Program-made: the position numbers and the translations under genes | Notes under the pieces: generated by a model | The model's database searches: none | What the model was told of the DNA's origin: nothing | The model's input: the letters and a program-made list of their open reading frames with translations, nothing else | Source of the DNA: an uncultured Oscillospiraceae bacterium | GTDB taxonomy: Bacteria; Bacillota; Clostridia; Oscillospirales; Oscillospiraceae | Direction: 5' to 3' | Assembly: GCA_947632175.1 (NCBI GenBank) | Contig: CANROC010000028.1 | Location: 1 to 33,140 of the forward strand | Length of the DNA stretch: 33,140 nt | Part shown: positions 1 to 8,300 of the stretch, one piece after another | Layout of the letters: each line of letters opens with the position of its first letter | Position numbering within the stretch: the first letter of the stretch is position 1

Positions 1-848
1 CCGATGAGATATTCCAGCCGTTCACTCACAGCGGAGCCGCTGTTCATGGAGGCTACCAGCTCCGCCATCCGCGCTTGCGCTGACTTCCCAAGCGCATTTC
101 TATACTCGGTCTTGCGCTCGTAGGTGTGAAGCAGGTCCTGCTCGAAGATGTGCGTTGCGAACGCGGACTTGATATCCCGGATGCCCTGCTTGGTGAGATA
201 CCCCTCCTTGGGATTAGAGGAAAATACCATCATGTGTACGTGGACGTGTTTCTCCTTTTCGTGGAGGGCAGCGTACCAGCGCAGGTTTTTGGGATCTATC
301 TTGTAGCCCCTCGCTATCTCAGAGGAGCAGGAGTTTATCAGGTGACGCCAGCTGTCCACATCCGTGAAGCCCAGACGCTCCGCGTCCTCACGGCGCAGCG
401 ACACCACAGGCGTCCAGACGATGCCGGGGTGATTTGCCACCTTCTCCACGGCCTTGCTGAGATTTTGCACCTTCCCGTCCTTATCCCACAGTCCGTGGTC
501 GCCATCGCTGTGTACACCTGGACGATGGGAAACGTAGTCCAGATAATTTTCGCGCTCATCCATGGAGGCGATGAACTGCTCCCACACCTGGTCGATGAAC
601 TCGGTGGCGGAATTTTTAGAGGGAGAGGATCGGTAGTCTTCGTACTCAGCCAGCTCCTTGGACTGTGGGAAGCTCTTGATGAGCCGGGAGATGTACTCGC
701 GCTGTTTCTTTGTCGCCGGTCCATCTCCATGCTCAGACTTCAACAGCTCCACTCCCTCACGGGTAGCGATGTAGTTGGTGCGGTTTTTGAGTCTGGCCTT
801 GTCCTCTCCGCCCTTGAGGTATGGGGAGATAAAAATCAGCCGGGCCAC
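1..848 (-). CDS. MobP3-type conjugative relaxase, N-terminal part (runs off left edge)
   Basis: Nicks oriT and pilots the single strand during conjugation. Translating from a GTG at 848 gives a protein beginning MARLIFISPYLKGG, with a TNYIATREGVE segment, a KKQREYISRLIKSFP segment, and the three-histidine metal motif in HEKEKHVHVHMMVF near residues 205-220. These are the marks I recall for MobP3/MobL relaxases. The putative catalytic residue cannot be assigned with certainty. The frame stays open to base 1, so the C-terminus is missing. The GTG overlaps the end of the upstream ribbon-helix-helix gene by 13 nt, and an AAGGA lies about 10 nt before it, suggesting coupled translation. The upstream gene and the oriT-like region fit a relaxosome locus. 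Confidence 0.88.
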   Translation of the reverse strand, partial: MARLIFISPYLKGGEDKARLKNRTNYIATREGVELLKSEHGDGPATKKQREYISRLIKSFPQSKELAEYEDYRSSPSKNSATEFIDQVWEQFIASMDERENYLDYVSHRPGVHSDGDHGLWDKDGKVQNLSKAVEKVANHPGIVWTPVVSLRREDAERLGFTDVDSWRHLINSCSSEIARGYKIDPKNLRWYAALHEKEKHVHVHMMVFSSNPKEGYLTKQGIRDIKSAFATHIFEQDLLHTYERKTEYRNALGKSAQARMAELVASMNSGSAVSERLEYLI

Positions 849-1273
849 TTGGTATCATCCTTCACGGGTATCCGTCTCTGCACATCCAGCGCATGGTCGA
901 AGCTGACCTTGCCGCAGGTCTTCTTCACCTCGTCCACCGCAAACTTTCGGAGGGCCTTGCGGTCGATGTCGTCCACTCGGAAGTGGGCGGCGATGGTGTG
1001 GCAGGCCATGTTGAGCTCCACCGCCCACTTGAAGAGCAGAGAGCGGAGCCTGTCGTTGTTGTTTTCGAGGATGCCCTTCATGACTGTTGAGACAGCCTCT
1101 GGGAGATACTTGGAGGCGTCGTCGCACTCCAGATAGCCCAGGTAGAACTGAATCGCTTTATCTGCCAGCTCGCTCCGGCTCTGACAGTTGGCCTTCGCCA
1201 TAAGAGCGTCCATTTTCTGAATCGTTTCGGGTTTGAGCCAAAAAGTGGCTCCTTTGCGTTTATCGTCGCTCAT
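836..1273 (-). CDS. Ribbon-helix-helix relaxosome accessory protein (MobC-like)
   Basis: About 145 residues. The N-terminus has a ribbon-helix-helix signature (ATFWLKPETIQKMDALMAKA followed by QSRSELADKAIQFYLGYLE), and the rest is helical and charged. Proteins of this kind sit next to MobP-class relaxases and bind oriT to help nicking, often repressing their own promoter. The start at 1273 (MSDDKRKG) was chosen because GGAGG lies just before it; an in-frame ATG further upstream has no such site. It overlaps the relaxase start, so the two are probably one transcript. The role is inferred from fold and position; a plain CopG-type repressor is the alternative. Confidence 0.75.
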   Translation of the reverse strand: MSDDKRKGATFWLKPETIQKMDALMAKANCQSRSELADKAIQFYLGYLECDDASKYLPEAVSTVMKGILENNNDRLRSLLFKWAVELNMACHTIAAHFRVDDIDRKALRKFAVDEVKKTCGKVSFDHALDVQRRIPVKDDTKWPG

Positions 1274-1400
1274 ACGTCCTCCATTTCCGTTCCGCACAGC
1301 CAAAAGCGGGGCAAAGCCCTTGAAAACACTGGACTTTTACTCCTCTGTGGTGCGGAAATCTTATTTTCCAGCAGAAAACGGTGCGCTGTCCCTGCACAGA

Positions 1401-1423
1401 AAAGCCCCGCACTGCGGGGCTTT
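1401..1423 (-). terminator. Perfect 10-bp stem-loop, possible terminator
   Basis: AAAGCCCCGC and GCGGGGCTTT pair with a 3-nt loop. Read on the minus strand it lies about 190 nt after the stop at 1616 and is followed by TCTG rather than a long T-tract. It could end the long minus-strand transcript before the relaxosome genes, or be an oriT structural element. Confidence 0.4.
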
Positions 1424-1429
1424 GTGGGT

Positions 1430-1466
1430 GAGCCGTGCCGCAACGCGGTGCGGCTCTTTATCTTGT
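1430..1466 (+). other. oriT: Candidate oriT core: inverted repeat plus MobP-type nic-like site
   Basis: A 12-bp inverted repeat (1430-1441 and 1445-1456, loop AAC, ten Watson-Crick and two G-T pairs) is followed at once by TTTATCTTGTCC. TATCTTGT at 1459-1466 differs by one base from the YATCCTGY core of IncP/MobP nic sites. A nick after G1465 would be 9 nt from the repeat, close to the RP4 geometry. It lies upstream of the relaxosome genes, in a gene-free stretch rich in hairpins. Inferred, not proven. Confidence 0.45.
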
Positions 1467-1615
1467 CCAAAAATCGAACGGGGCCAAAAGCCTGAAAACG
1501 GGCTCTTGACCTCGCCCGACAGCGGCTCAAAAAGCCGCGCCTGTTTTGCGTGGTGCACCTGCCCCATGCGGATGGGGAAAACGGCACACGGGGCGAACAG
1601 CGCCGCGACAGGGGG

Positions 1616-2167
1616 TCACATGGACGGCCCTGTCATAGTGGGACCGCCGCTTTGCTGTTGCCCGCTCATGGTCTGCTCCGGGTCGCGGCACCGGATGTGG
1701 ATGCCCTCGCAGTCGTAGCCCACGGGCTTGAGGATGCGTTCCCTCAGAACATAGAGCAGGGACTCGGTGTCGAACTTGGTTTCCATGTAGAGGCCCTCGT
1801 CTATCTTCACCGGCGAGTCCATGCCGTCCTTATCTCCGAGGAGTACCCGGTCCCGCCCGAAGACCTTCCCGGAAATACTCATGAGCCTGTCGTGCATGGC
1901 AGGGTCGCTGTTGCAGTCGGTGAGGATAGCGGAGACGGCCTTCTTCCATGTCGTTGTCTCGACCGTCCTTCCGTCAGGGAAGCTCACCGAGAGAGGGCGC
2001 TTGCCCTTGAATACAGAGGGGTGTATATCCAGTGGGAGAGAGCGGCTCTCCATCTGAGACACCTGCCCGGAGAGCAGAGCGTCGATCCTCCTGTCTACCG
2101 TCTCGTGGAGCTGGGCGCGGAGCTCTTCGATGAGCTCCACGGGAAGTTCGCTGTTTGCTCGTTCCAT
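1616..2167 (-). CDS. Unknown accessory protein with Met-rich C-terminal tail
   Basis: 183 residues from an ATG at 2167, with GAGGTGG just upstream; a GTG at 2176 is less likely. The first 40 residues form a charged helix (ERANSELPVELIEELRAQL). The middle reads SFPDGRTVETTTWKKAVSAI, then DEGLYMETKF and a segment like those ending many element- and phage-encoded proteins (a DG..V..WK....I and GLY.ET pattern). I recognise the pattern but not a function. The C-terminus is GGPTMTGPSM, one of the shared Met/Gly tails described in the findings. No gene follows for about 340 nt, so this tail cannot be a by-product of a ribosome-binding site. Starts 11 nt after the upstream stop. Confidence 0.75.
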   Translation of the reverse strand: MERANSELPVELIEELRAQLHETVDRRIDALLSGQVSQMESRSLPLDIHPSVFKGKRPLSVSFPDGRTVETTTWKKAVSAILTDCNSDPAMHDRLMSISGKVFGRDRVLLGDKDGMDSPVKIDEGLYMETKFDTESLLYVLRERILKPVGYDCEGIHIRCRDPEQTMSGQQQSGGPTMTGPSM

Positions 2168-2177
2168 CCGCGCCACC

Positions 2178-3686
2178 TCACATCGTCTGCCCCATCATGG
2201 GAGCAGGAGCGTGCGTCTCGACCACGGGAGTCAGCTCCTTGCCGCGCAGCTTCTCGGTGAATATCTCCTGCCGCCGCTCCTGACGCTGCTGTGTCTTGCG
2301 GTTGGCGGCGTAGGCAGCGACGGAGAGGTCGTGGAATTTGTACTCATGCCAACCACTGCACTCGTCGAGTGTGGAGAGCGTCTCGGCATCCACGTCCACC
2401 ATGAACACGCCTACCACACGGCCCGTGTTATCTGCGCGCTCCACGAGGGCAGACTTGAATTCGGTGACGTCGCACTCACGCGCTCTGTAGAGAGTGGATG
2501 CGAATGGGGCACTCATCTCTCTGTTGAGGTAGCCCCGGATACACCCGGAGAGGTTCAGGAGGTTCATCCCGCCCTCGCTGATGAGGAAGCTGTCCCGTCC
2601 ATCCTCAGTCACCTTCAGAGCGGAGAACCGGCGCTGGGCCTCACGCTCCCGTTCCATGCGCTCATCCTCGGCGCGGATCTCCTGGCGGATGTCCTCACGG
2701 ACCTGTTCGGGGAGCTGCTCTGTGAGCCCATTAAGCAACTCCTCCATCTTTTTCTGGAGATCGTGGCCGGGCAGATGCTCCTCCAGAGCGTCTGCCCAGC
2801 GTTCGTCTATCCAGAGGGATATTTCTCTGCTTGACATTTTGTTTTCACCTTCCTGTTTCGTAGTCTTTCTCACCGTGGACGCGGCCTCCGCTTCTCGCTC
2901 GGTCAGATACTCCGCACACCACTCGTCCAGCGGTGTGCCGCATTGCTGGCAGTAGTCTCGCATCATGGTGAGGAGCATGGCGCGCTCGTCGTCGGAGAGC
3001 CGGTATCTCATGGGGATGTCCACGCCGTCATAGCGGCAGAGGGTCAACTCCAGAACGCCCACCACCTCGTCGGCGTCCAGATCGTAGTCGGCGTACACGT
3101 TCAGCCAGCTGTCACTGTCGTTTTTATCGAAGTGTGTACCGAACAGCGCATCCACATCGCAGTTGATGGCGAGGTAGAAGTTGAGGAGGTTGTCCATCTC
3201 CTCAATGCTGTCATCGGGAAAGAAATCACTCTCGTTGATGGGCCGGCTGGCGTAGAGTGTAACAGGCAGCGCGGCGGTGAAGGCACCTTCCTGAAGTGCC
3301 CGGTCAAATTTCTCTTGCCGCGCCTCATAGGGTGCGGACTCAGACGGCCCCGCGGACTTTGCGGCCTGGCAGACATCGTCGAGGTTGTACACTTTCCAGC
3401 CGCGGTCAGCGTCCAGCACGGACGCGACCGCGCCGACGAAGTCTACCCGGTAAATCCCGGCCCTCTCATCCGCCGCCTCCACATGGCTGATGACGAGCTG
3501 CTGGAATCTCTCCGCGTCGATCCGCTCCGCATCGCCGAAAATCACGCTGTTGGGGTTTCGCAGATGCTTTTCCACCGCGTCCGCCACATCGAGGAAGGTG
3601 AGGGGCCTATCTATGAGCAGATAGGTTTTCTCCCTCTCCCCCATGACGCACAGAGCGGAGGGACACGTCCTCACCTCATCCGCCAT
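2178..3686 (-). CDS. Two-module accessory protein (DUF6329-like), possibly two genes; Met-rich tail
   Basis: 502 residues. Residues about 18-115 and 300-460 are diverged copies of one domain: both carry a D..(E)F..LV segment, then a GW..Y..D...AA..A pattern (GWKVYNLDDVCQAAKSA and GWHEYKFHDLSVAAYAA). Between them, residues 140-255 hold the SDSWLNVYADYDLDADEVVG region that I recall as DUF6329-like in clostridial elements. Met284 at 2837 (MSSREISLWIDERW) is preceded by AGGAAGGTG. It begins a segment that I recall as a separate protein in related elements, so an internal start or a gene fusion is likely. The C-terminus APAPMMGQTM is a shared Met tail. The start at 3686 overlaps the DUF6103 gene. 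Function unknown. Confidence 0.75.
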   Translation of the reverse strand: MADEVRTCPSALCVMGEREKTYLLIDRPLTFLDVADAVEKHLRNPNSVIFGDAERIDAERFQQLVISHVEAADERAGIYRVDFVGAVASVLDADRGWKVYNLDDVCQAAKSAGPSESAPYEARQEKFDRALQEGAFTAALPVTLYASRPINESDFFPDDSIEEMDNLLNFYLAINCDVDALFGTHFDKNDSDSWLNVYADYDLDADEVVGVLELTLCRYDGVDIPMRYRLSDDERAMLLTMMRDYCQQCGTPLDEWCAEYLTEREAEAASTVRKTTKQEGENKMSSREISLWIDERWADALEEHLPGHDLQKKMEELLNGLTEQLPEQVREDIRQEIRAEDERMEREREAQRRFSALKVTEDGRDSFLISEGGMNLLNLSGCIRGYLNREMSAPFASTLYRARECDVTEFKSALVERADNTGRVVGVFMVDVDAETLSTLDECSGWHEYKFHDLSVAAYAANRKTQQRQERRQEIFTEKLRGKELTPVVETHAPAPMMGQTM

Positions 3687-3942
3687 CCTTCTTCACCTCT
3701 TTCGCTGTCGCCACAGCCGTCGTGGGCTTTGGAGCGGGCTTGGGCTTGGGACGGGAGGCGGGGGCGCCGCGGCTCTCAATGTACTCCCGCACCTCCTCCG
3801 GGACCGTCTGCTCGTAGAGAGTGTCCAGCACCTTTGTCAGTTCCTTCAGCGGAGTGGTGTTTTTCTTCTTAAGATAATGTGTCATCGCGTTCAGCTTGTC
3901 GTCGTCAATGGATATTGTCACATCTATCTTGTTCACAATCAT
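3676..3942 (-). CDS. DUF6103-like small protein with Pro/Lys tail
   Basis: 88 residues. An N-terminal IDVTISIDDDKLNAMTHYL segment and KELTKVLDTLYEQTVPEEVREYIESR resemble the DUF6103 family as I remember it. These are small helical proteins encoded next to clostridial transfer genes, perhaps ribbon-helix-helix related. The last 25 residues are rich in Pro, Lys and Ala (RPKPKPAPKP), a flexible basic tail that could touch DNA or membrane. It lies 9 nt after the NlpC/P60 stop, and AAGGAG precedes the ATG. It overlaps the next gene by 11 nt. Function unknown; a part in the transfer operon is inferred from position. Confidence 0.65.
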   Translation of the reverse strand: MIVNKIDVTISIDDDKLNAMTHYLKKKNTTPLKELTKVLDTLYEQTVPEEVREYIESRGAPASRPKPKPAPKPTTAVATAKEVKKDGG

Positions 3943-3951
3943 ACTCCTTTC

Positions 3952-5163
3952 TCAGTCATAGCTGATCCCCGGCACCTGGAGCCAGTGTGTGAAGCCGCGC
4001 TCAGAGAGCTTCGTCTTGACCACGCCGTACCTGGTACCCATGGCCTCTATGACCTCACCGCCCCCGATGTAGACGCCGATGTGCCCGTTGCACCACACGG
4101 CGAGGCCGGGGATCTCCGGGATGGTGTCTATGGTCCCGGACACCGTGGCGGCGTGGTACATACTGTTGGCTCCCATATCCGCGATGCCGTTTGCCTGGTA
4201 GCCGAAGGTCATCGTCTCGGTATTCAGCCAGCCGTAGCTCTTGATGAGCCCACAGCAGTCCACCGTGCGCCGTCCCAGCCAGTTTGCCCGGATGAAGTCC
4301 TCGTAGGGTCCCACGTTGTCCGGGTACTGCTCCAGCTTTGACTGGAGGAGGCTCTCCGTCATCACCTTCCCGGTAGTCCCCCACACATAGCCCCAGCCGT
4401 TTTCCCACGCTTGCACGGCGTAGGCGGCAAGGTCATGGGCGTTCTTGGTGGTGGGGTCGGTGAAGTGTGAGATGTCTATGTCCGTGGAGCTTCCCGTCCC
4501 GCGCTGGATGTCCCCCGTCAGGGAGATCCCGCCGTCCAGTGCGCCGGCGATCCTGGCGTAGATCTGGGCGATGTTCTTTTTGTCATCCTCGGTGATCTCC
4601 CGGCCAAGCCGCTGGCCGACGAGGGAGTACGCCTCACTGAGTGGGCGCGGTGTGGCCACCGTGTACGTTTCCTCCTGAGTGACCTGTTCGCCGTTCTCGT
4701 TCAGTACCGGGTTTCCCGCCTCGTCCACCACGGGGACGGTCCTCGTTTTCTCCTCTGTACTGTAGAAGCACTCCACGAAGTTATCTGCCGCCTGCTGGCT
4801 GGGAGAGTCCGAGTCAAAGCAGAGGGCATAAAAAACAGCCTTGACCCGGACCGAGTCAAGGCTGTTGTCCTCCATCATCCCGTTGGCCGTATTGATGGCG
4901 TTGTCCAGAACAGTGAAGGCGCTTTGCATTTCGGATATGCGGTCCCTATACTCCGCTGGCGTATCTGAGGAAATGGAGCCGCCGTAGAAGCAGATGTCCA
5001 CGGCGTTATTGTTGTGGCTGGCCGTCCCGGAGCCCAGAGAGCAGAGGAGCAAAATAATGAGGATGAGCGGAGAACAGATCGCCAGCGCCACCCATCCCAA
5101 CACTTTCCGCCCTTTCTCACTGGAGAGCAGGACGGCGGCCACCTTTGCCAACGCCTCGGTCAT
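3952..5163 (-). CDS. Membrane-anchored NlpC/P60 cell-wall hydrolase of the conjugation apparatus
   Basis: 403 residues. One membrane helix at about 21-43 (VLGWVALAICSPLILIILLL) is followed by an extracellular helical stretch and a C-terminal NlpC/P60 peptidase domain. The catalytic Cys is probably Cys303 in VDCCGLIKSY, with His361 in NGHIGVYIGGGEVIEAMG. Such enzymes cut peptide stems of peptidoglycan so the transfer channel can cross the wall, as VirB1-like proteins and the Tn916 hydrolase do. The bacteriophage-lysozyme domain found in some relatives is replaced here by residues 55-240, which I cannot assign. The ATG overlaps the TGA of the preceding gene, showing tight coupling. No Met tail: it ends PGISYD. 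Confidence 0.85.
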   Translation of the reverse strand: MTEALAKVAAVLLSSEKGRKVLGWVALAICSPLILIILLLCSLGSGTASHNNNAVDICFYGGSISSDTPAEYRDRISEMQSAFTVLDNAINTANGMMEDNSLDSVRVKAVFYALCFDSDSPSQQAADNFVECFYSTEEKTRTVPVVDEAGNPVLNENGEQVTQEETYTVATPRPLSEAYSLVGQRLGREITEDDKKNIAQIYARIAGALDGGISLTGDIQRGTGSSTDIDISHFTDPTTKNAHDLAAYAVQAWENGWGYVWGTTGKVMTESLLQSKLEQYPDNVGPYEDFIRANWLGRRTVDCCGLIKSYGWLNTETMTFGYQANGIADMGANSMYHAATVSGTIDTIPEIPGLAVWCNGHIGVYIGGGEVIEAMGTRYGVVKTKLSERGFTHWLQVPGISYD

Positions 5164-5747
5164 AAGCTCATCTCCATTCCGGCCATAGGCTGGGAGGTGG
5201 GAGGCGCAGTCTGTGTCTGCTCCTGCTTCGACGGGATTCCCAGCTTCTCCATGACTTTTTTCAGCTCCGGGCGGGGCTCCTGTGACGAGAGCATTTCCGC
5301 GAGGGCGTTCTTTTCCTCGGCGTTAAGGCAGAGTACGGTCCCCGCCTGCTCGTTGTGCCAGCCTTCGCCGTGGAAGGCTTTCGTGATGGCGGAGCCGACA
5401 AGGAACATCCTGTCCATGTCGTACCCCGTTTCGCCCAGGGTCTTGCCTGTGGCAAAGTTGCGGATGATGGATTTATCTTTTTCATACCATTTAAGGTACA
5501 CGTCCACATAGACGCCTTCACTTCCGCCGTAGTCCGCGGTGCAGAAAATTTCCGCGCCCTTGGGAATTGTCTTCCCGTTCTCCCAATCCATGCTCATGAG
5601 GAAGTATTCGTCGGGCAGGAAGCCGGACTCCTTCAGCCTGTTCTCTAACTCTCTGAACACATCCTCTGCCACGGGCTGGCCCACATAGCGCAGGTACCTG
5701 GGATCTTCCGGGTTGGGTTCCCATATTGCAAGATCAATAGGCTTCAT
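5160..5747 (-). CDS. Unknown protein between VirB4 and the hydrolase, Met-rich tail
   Basis: 195 residues from an ATG at 5747 with AAAGGAGG just upstream; the open frame before it is not needed. It is acidic and soluble, with no membrane helix. Segments include PVAEDVFRELENRLKESGF, DYGGSEGVYVDVYLKWYEKD, and ETGYDMDRMFLVGSAITKAF. I do not recognise the family; the overall look recalls element-encoded DUF proteins. The end, QPMAGMEMSL, is a shared Met tail, and its codons include GGAG, which serves as ribosome-binding site for the overlapping hydrolase gene. It is notable as a tail-bearing protein inside the channel operon, so a chaperone or substrate of the channel is possible but unproven. 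Confidence 0.75.
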   Translation of the reverse strand: MKPIDLAIWEPNPEDPRYLRYVGQPVAEDVFRELENRLKESGFLPDEYFLMSMDWENGKTIPKGAEIFCTADYGGSEGVYVDVYLKWYEKDKSIIRNFATGKTLGETGYDMDRMFLVGSAITKAFHGEGWHNEQAGTVLCLNAEEKNALAEMLSSQEPRPELKKVMEKLGIPSKQEQTQTAPPTSQPMAGMEMSL

Positions 5748-5758
5748 AAATCCTCCTT

Positions 5759-7714
5759 TCACCGTCCTCCCGCCGAGCCAAAGAGCGCCCGCTTGTATTC
5801 CGGGGCGTGGACCTCCAGCAGGAAGCGTTCCGCGCCGCACTTGTAAAGGCAGACGCCGTTTTGCGGATAGCGGATGAGCTCATACTCGCTGGGCTCCAGC
5901 TGGAGGTTGTTCATGTAGAAGTCCTTGTCCACCGCGCCGCAGTGGAAGATGAACTGATGGGTGGGGATGGCGAAGAGGGGCCTCGTCAGCTCCCGGATGC
6001 CGTCCACGTTGAAGTCCTCCAGATTCTGCGAGGCCATGATGAGGGAGGACTCCTTCTTCCTCACACGCTTGAGGGTGTTGCGGATGTACTCGATGGTCAT
6101 GCGGTTGCTGAGCCAGATATACAGCTCGTCCAGCGCCGCCACGGTGTTGCCCTCGGTGAGAAGCCGGTCGCTGAGATAGGACAGGACGTTGAACAAAAGC
6201 GCGTCCTTCACGTTCACATTACCGTTGAGCAGCTCCTTCACGCCGAACACAAGAAATCGGTCTGACGTGATGTTGGTGTGGCCGTTGAAGAATTTGCTCT
6301 CCGCGCCCACACACATGGAGTGGAGGCCCAACTTCACCTGCTGGAGAAGCTCCTTTGTGTAGAGAGGATTTTGTTCCCGGTCGAAGTTGTCCGCCGCCTC
6401 CTCGATCACGGCGTAGAGATCGGAGAGGGTGGGATAGTCCTCGCTCTTGAGCTTGGAAAAGTCCGTGTAGTCGTTGAGGCCGAATTTGTGGTACATCCGC
6501 TCCAGCATCAGCTCGATGGTGTCGATGTGCCACTGGCTGAAGTCCTTGTAGGCGCGGAAGAAATCCTTGAGAAAGGAGATGTGCTGGCTCAAACGTGAGC
6601 GTTTGCGAAACGCCTCCGGGGTGTCCGTGTCCTCCTCGCTGTCCCCGTCCACATCCCACACCTTGGGCTCCAGCGGGTTAATGATGTACTTGCCGCTCAT
6701 GAGGTCAATGAAACACCCGCCCAGGTTGGCGGCCAGATCCACAAGCTCATGCTCCGGGTCAAGACATATGACCTTTTTACCGGACTCCAGAAGATTTTCA
6801 AGGAGGAGCTTCAGGAGAAAGCTCTTGCCCTCGCCGGAGTTGCCGAGGATGAGGACGCTGCCGTTGGTCTTGTCCTCGGCACGGCGGTCCAGGTCCACGA
6901 TGACGCTGCTCCCGTACCGATCCTTGCCGATGTAGAAGCCGTGGGGGTCCGTCTTGCCGGAGTAGTTGAACGGAAAGAGGTTCGCCACCGAGGAGGCGGG
7001 GAGCACTCTCTCATACTGGCTCCCGAAGCAGTTGGACCCCGCGGGGTTCACGGACTGGAAGCCCTCCTGCTGGCGCAGCAGAATACGATCCGCACTGAGC
7101 TTGGAGCGCACCAGCTCCGCCATCACCTCGTTTGTCAGGTTCCGAAGTCCCTCCTGGTCCCGCGCCGACAGCTCAATGAACACGGCGCAGTGCATAAGAG
7201 GCTCATTGCTACGGTGCATGGAGGCGATGAGGTTCGTCACGTCCTGGAGGTTCATCTCCGCTGTGACCGCCTGCCTCACGTCGTTGTTGGCCCGGTTCAT
7301 GCGGTTTTTGTTGCTGGCGTTGTGTAGGATCTTGTTCTCCTCCAAAGGGTCCACGCGCCTTGTGTAGACGGACAGCGTCACGCCGCTCTTGTCCCCCAAG
7401 TGCCGTAAAAGGGCCAGCTCCTCAGTGCTGGTGGGGTAGCCCCGGATGGCGAACACGGTGCGGTAGGAGTTGCCGAGGACATAGCTGTCCGTGTTGAACT
7501 TCACCGCGCCGGGGGCGATGATGTCCAGAAAATCTTTAGGTTCGGGGACAGTGTCCCTCCTGGGCTTTTTCTCTCTCTGCTTCTCCGCGGGAGGCCGCTC
7601 AACACGCCGAGCCTCCTTGGTCTGCCGCACCGGGGGCCGTTTCCTGTTTACGGGCTTTCGTTTCTGGCATCCGTAGAGGATTGTCCTGCCTCCGCAGTGT
7701 TTTTTCTTACTCAC
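5759..7714 (-). CDS. VirB4-type conjugation ATPase (CD1110-like)
   Basis: 651 residues. This is the ATPase that powers the type IV secretion channel at the inner face of the membrane. A basic N-terminal 60 residues (KRKPVNRKRPPVR) precede the VirB4 core. The Walker A motif GNSGEGKS is at 291-298, Walker B AALDE at about 526-530, and ASQNLED at 561-567 fits the conserved Gln motif of the HerA/VirB4 family. The start is a GTG at 7714 inside the end of the preceding gene, with AAAGGGCGG before it. It follows a protein that looks like a separate VirB4 N-terminal domain. Length is somewhat short for VirB4, consistent with that split. It ends ALFGSAGGR, with no Met tail. Confidence 0.93.
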   Translation of the reverse strand: MSKKKHCGGRTILYGCQKRKPVNRKRPPVRQTKEARRVERPPAEKQREKKPRRDTVPEPKDFLDIIAPGAVKFNTDSYVLGNSYRTVFAIRGYPTSTEELALLRHLGDKSGVTLSVYTRRVDPLEENKILHNASNKNRMNRANNDVRQAVTAEMNLQDVTNLIASMHRSNEPLMHCAVFIELSARDQEGLRNLTNEVMAELVRSKLSADRILLRQQEGFQSVNPAGSNCFGSQYERVLPASSVANLFPFNYSGKTDPHGFYIGKDRYGSSVIVDLDRRAEDKTNGSVLILGNSGEGKSFLLKLLLENLLESGKKVICLDPEHELVDLAANLGGCFIDLMSGKYIINPLEPKVWDVDGDSEEDTDTPEAFRKRSRLSQHISFLKDFFRAYKDFSQWHIDTIELMLERMYHKFGLNDYTDFSKLKSEDYPTLSDLYAVIEEAADNFDREQNPLYTKELLQQVKLGLHSMCVGAESKFFNGHTNITSDRFLVFGVKELLNGNVNVKDALLFNVLSYLSDRLLTEGNTVAALDELYIWLSNRMTIEYIRNTLKRVRKKESSLIMASQNLEDFNVDGIRELTRPLFAIPTHQFIFHCGAVDKDFYMNNLQLEPSEYELIRYPQNGVCLYKCGAERFLLEVHAPEYKRALFGSAGGR

Positions 7715-8300
7715 GGTCTTTCACCGCCCTTTCTCCATCATAGCTTTCGAAATATTCCGTTGTCACGTCCTGCTGGTAATAGACGGCCAGAAGCCGCTTG
7801 ATGTCCTGCTCCCCGGCGAGGCGGACGTGGAAGCCCCTGTCGCGGATGGTCTTGGCGCGGGTGGTGATCCATGACTGGATGCTCTCGTTGGCGTGCCGCT
7901 CCACGGGGTAGATCAGGGCAAACTCCCGCGCCGAGGCCGTTGTGGTTTGAATCTGGTCCAGGTACTCCTTGTCCTTTCCGAGAAGCTCCCGGATGGCCGG
8001 GTTCGTTTCCTCCTCCAGCCGCTGCTGGTACCATATCTTGTTGCGCTCGTAGGACTCCCTTGAGTCCAGGGCACGGAGCGTGACGGTGTCCGTGCCGCGC
8101 AAAAGCTCCATGAGTGCGCGGACTCTGGCCGTGATGCCCTCGGAGGACAGCACGGAGAGGTTATCCGGGCGGACAAGGAAAAAGACGAACTCACCTTTGG
8201 CGGTCTTCACGCCGCAGTCGGTGAGCTCGTCTATCCCCATGAGCTGCCGGGTGGAGCGGAGCCGGCGAAGCTCCTGCTTATCTTTGCGTTTACTGCTCAT
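7707..8300 (-). CDS. VirB4 N-terminal-domain-like transfer protein
   Basis: 197 residues from an ATG at 8300 with GGAGG upstream. The pattern GVKTAKGEFVFFLVRPDNL, RVRALMELLRGTDTV, and SYERNKIWYQQRLEEETNPA resembles the N-terminal CagE/TrbE-type domain of VirB4 proteins, here as its own gene directly ahead of the ATPase. It is soluble, with a long helical middle (residues 80-115). Its start overlaps the VirB3-like gene and its end overlaps virB4, so the three are translated together. It probably docks VirB4 on the membrane components. The assignment rests on pattern and position and is moderate. Confidence 0.7.
   Translation of the reverse strand: MSSKRKDKQELRRLRSTRQLMGIDELTDCGVKTAKGEFVFFLVRPDNLSVLSSEGITARVRALMELLRGTDTVTLRALDSRESYERNKIWYQQRLEEETNPAIRELLGKDKEYLDQIQTTTASAREFALIYPVERHANESIQSWITTRAKTIRDRGFHVRLAGEQDIKRLLAVYYQQDVTTEYFESYDGERAVKDRE

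Larger units (their letters stand above)
1304..1615. other. Gene-free hairpin-rich intergenic region (probable oriT / relaxosome promoter region)
   Basis: No supported gene lies here. Besides the oriT-like repeat there are three clear stem-loops: 1401-1423 (AAAGCCCCGC/GCGGGGCTTT), 1522-1538 (GCGGCT/AGCCGC) and 1562-1577 (CCCCAT/ATGGGG). The promoter for the relaxosome genes should be in the 1300-1430 part, but I see no convincing -35/-10 pair. The short open frames crossing it on both strands lack ribosome-binding sites and recognisable content. Confidence 0.6.

Noticed and set aside
126-1136. Plus-strand open frame opposite the relaxase and ribbon-helix-helix genes
   Set aside because: The minus strand gives clear relaxase motifs; the plus frame has no recognisable content or ribosome-binding site.
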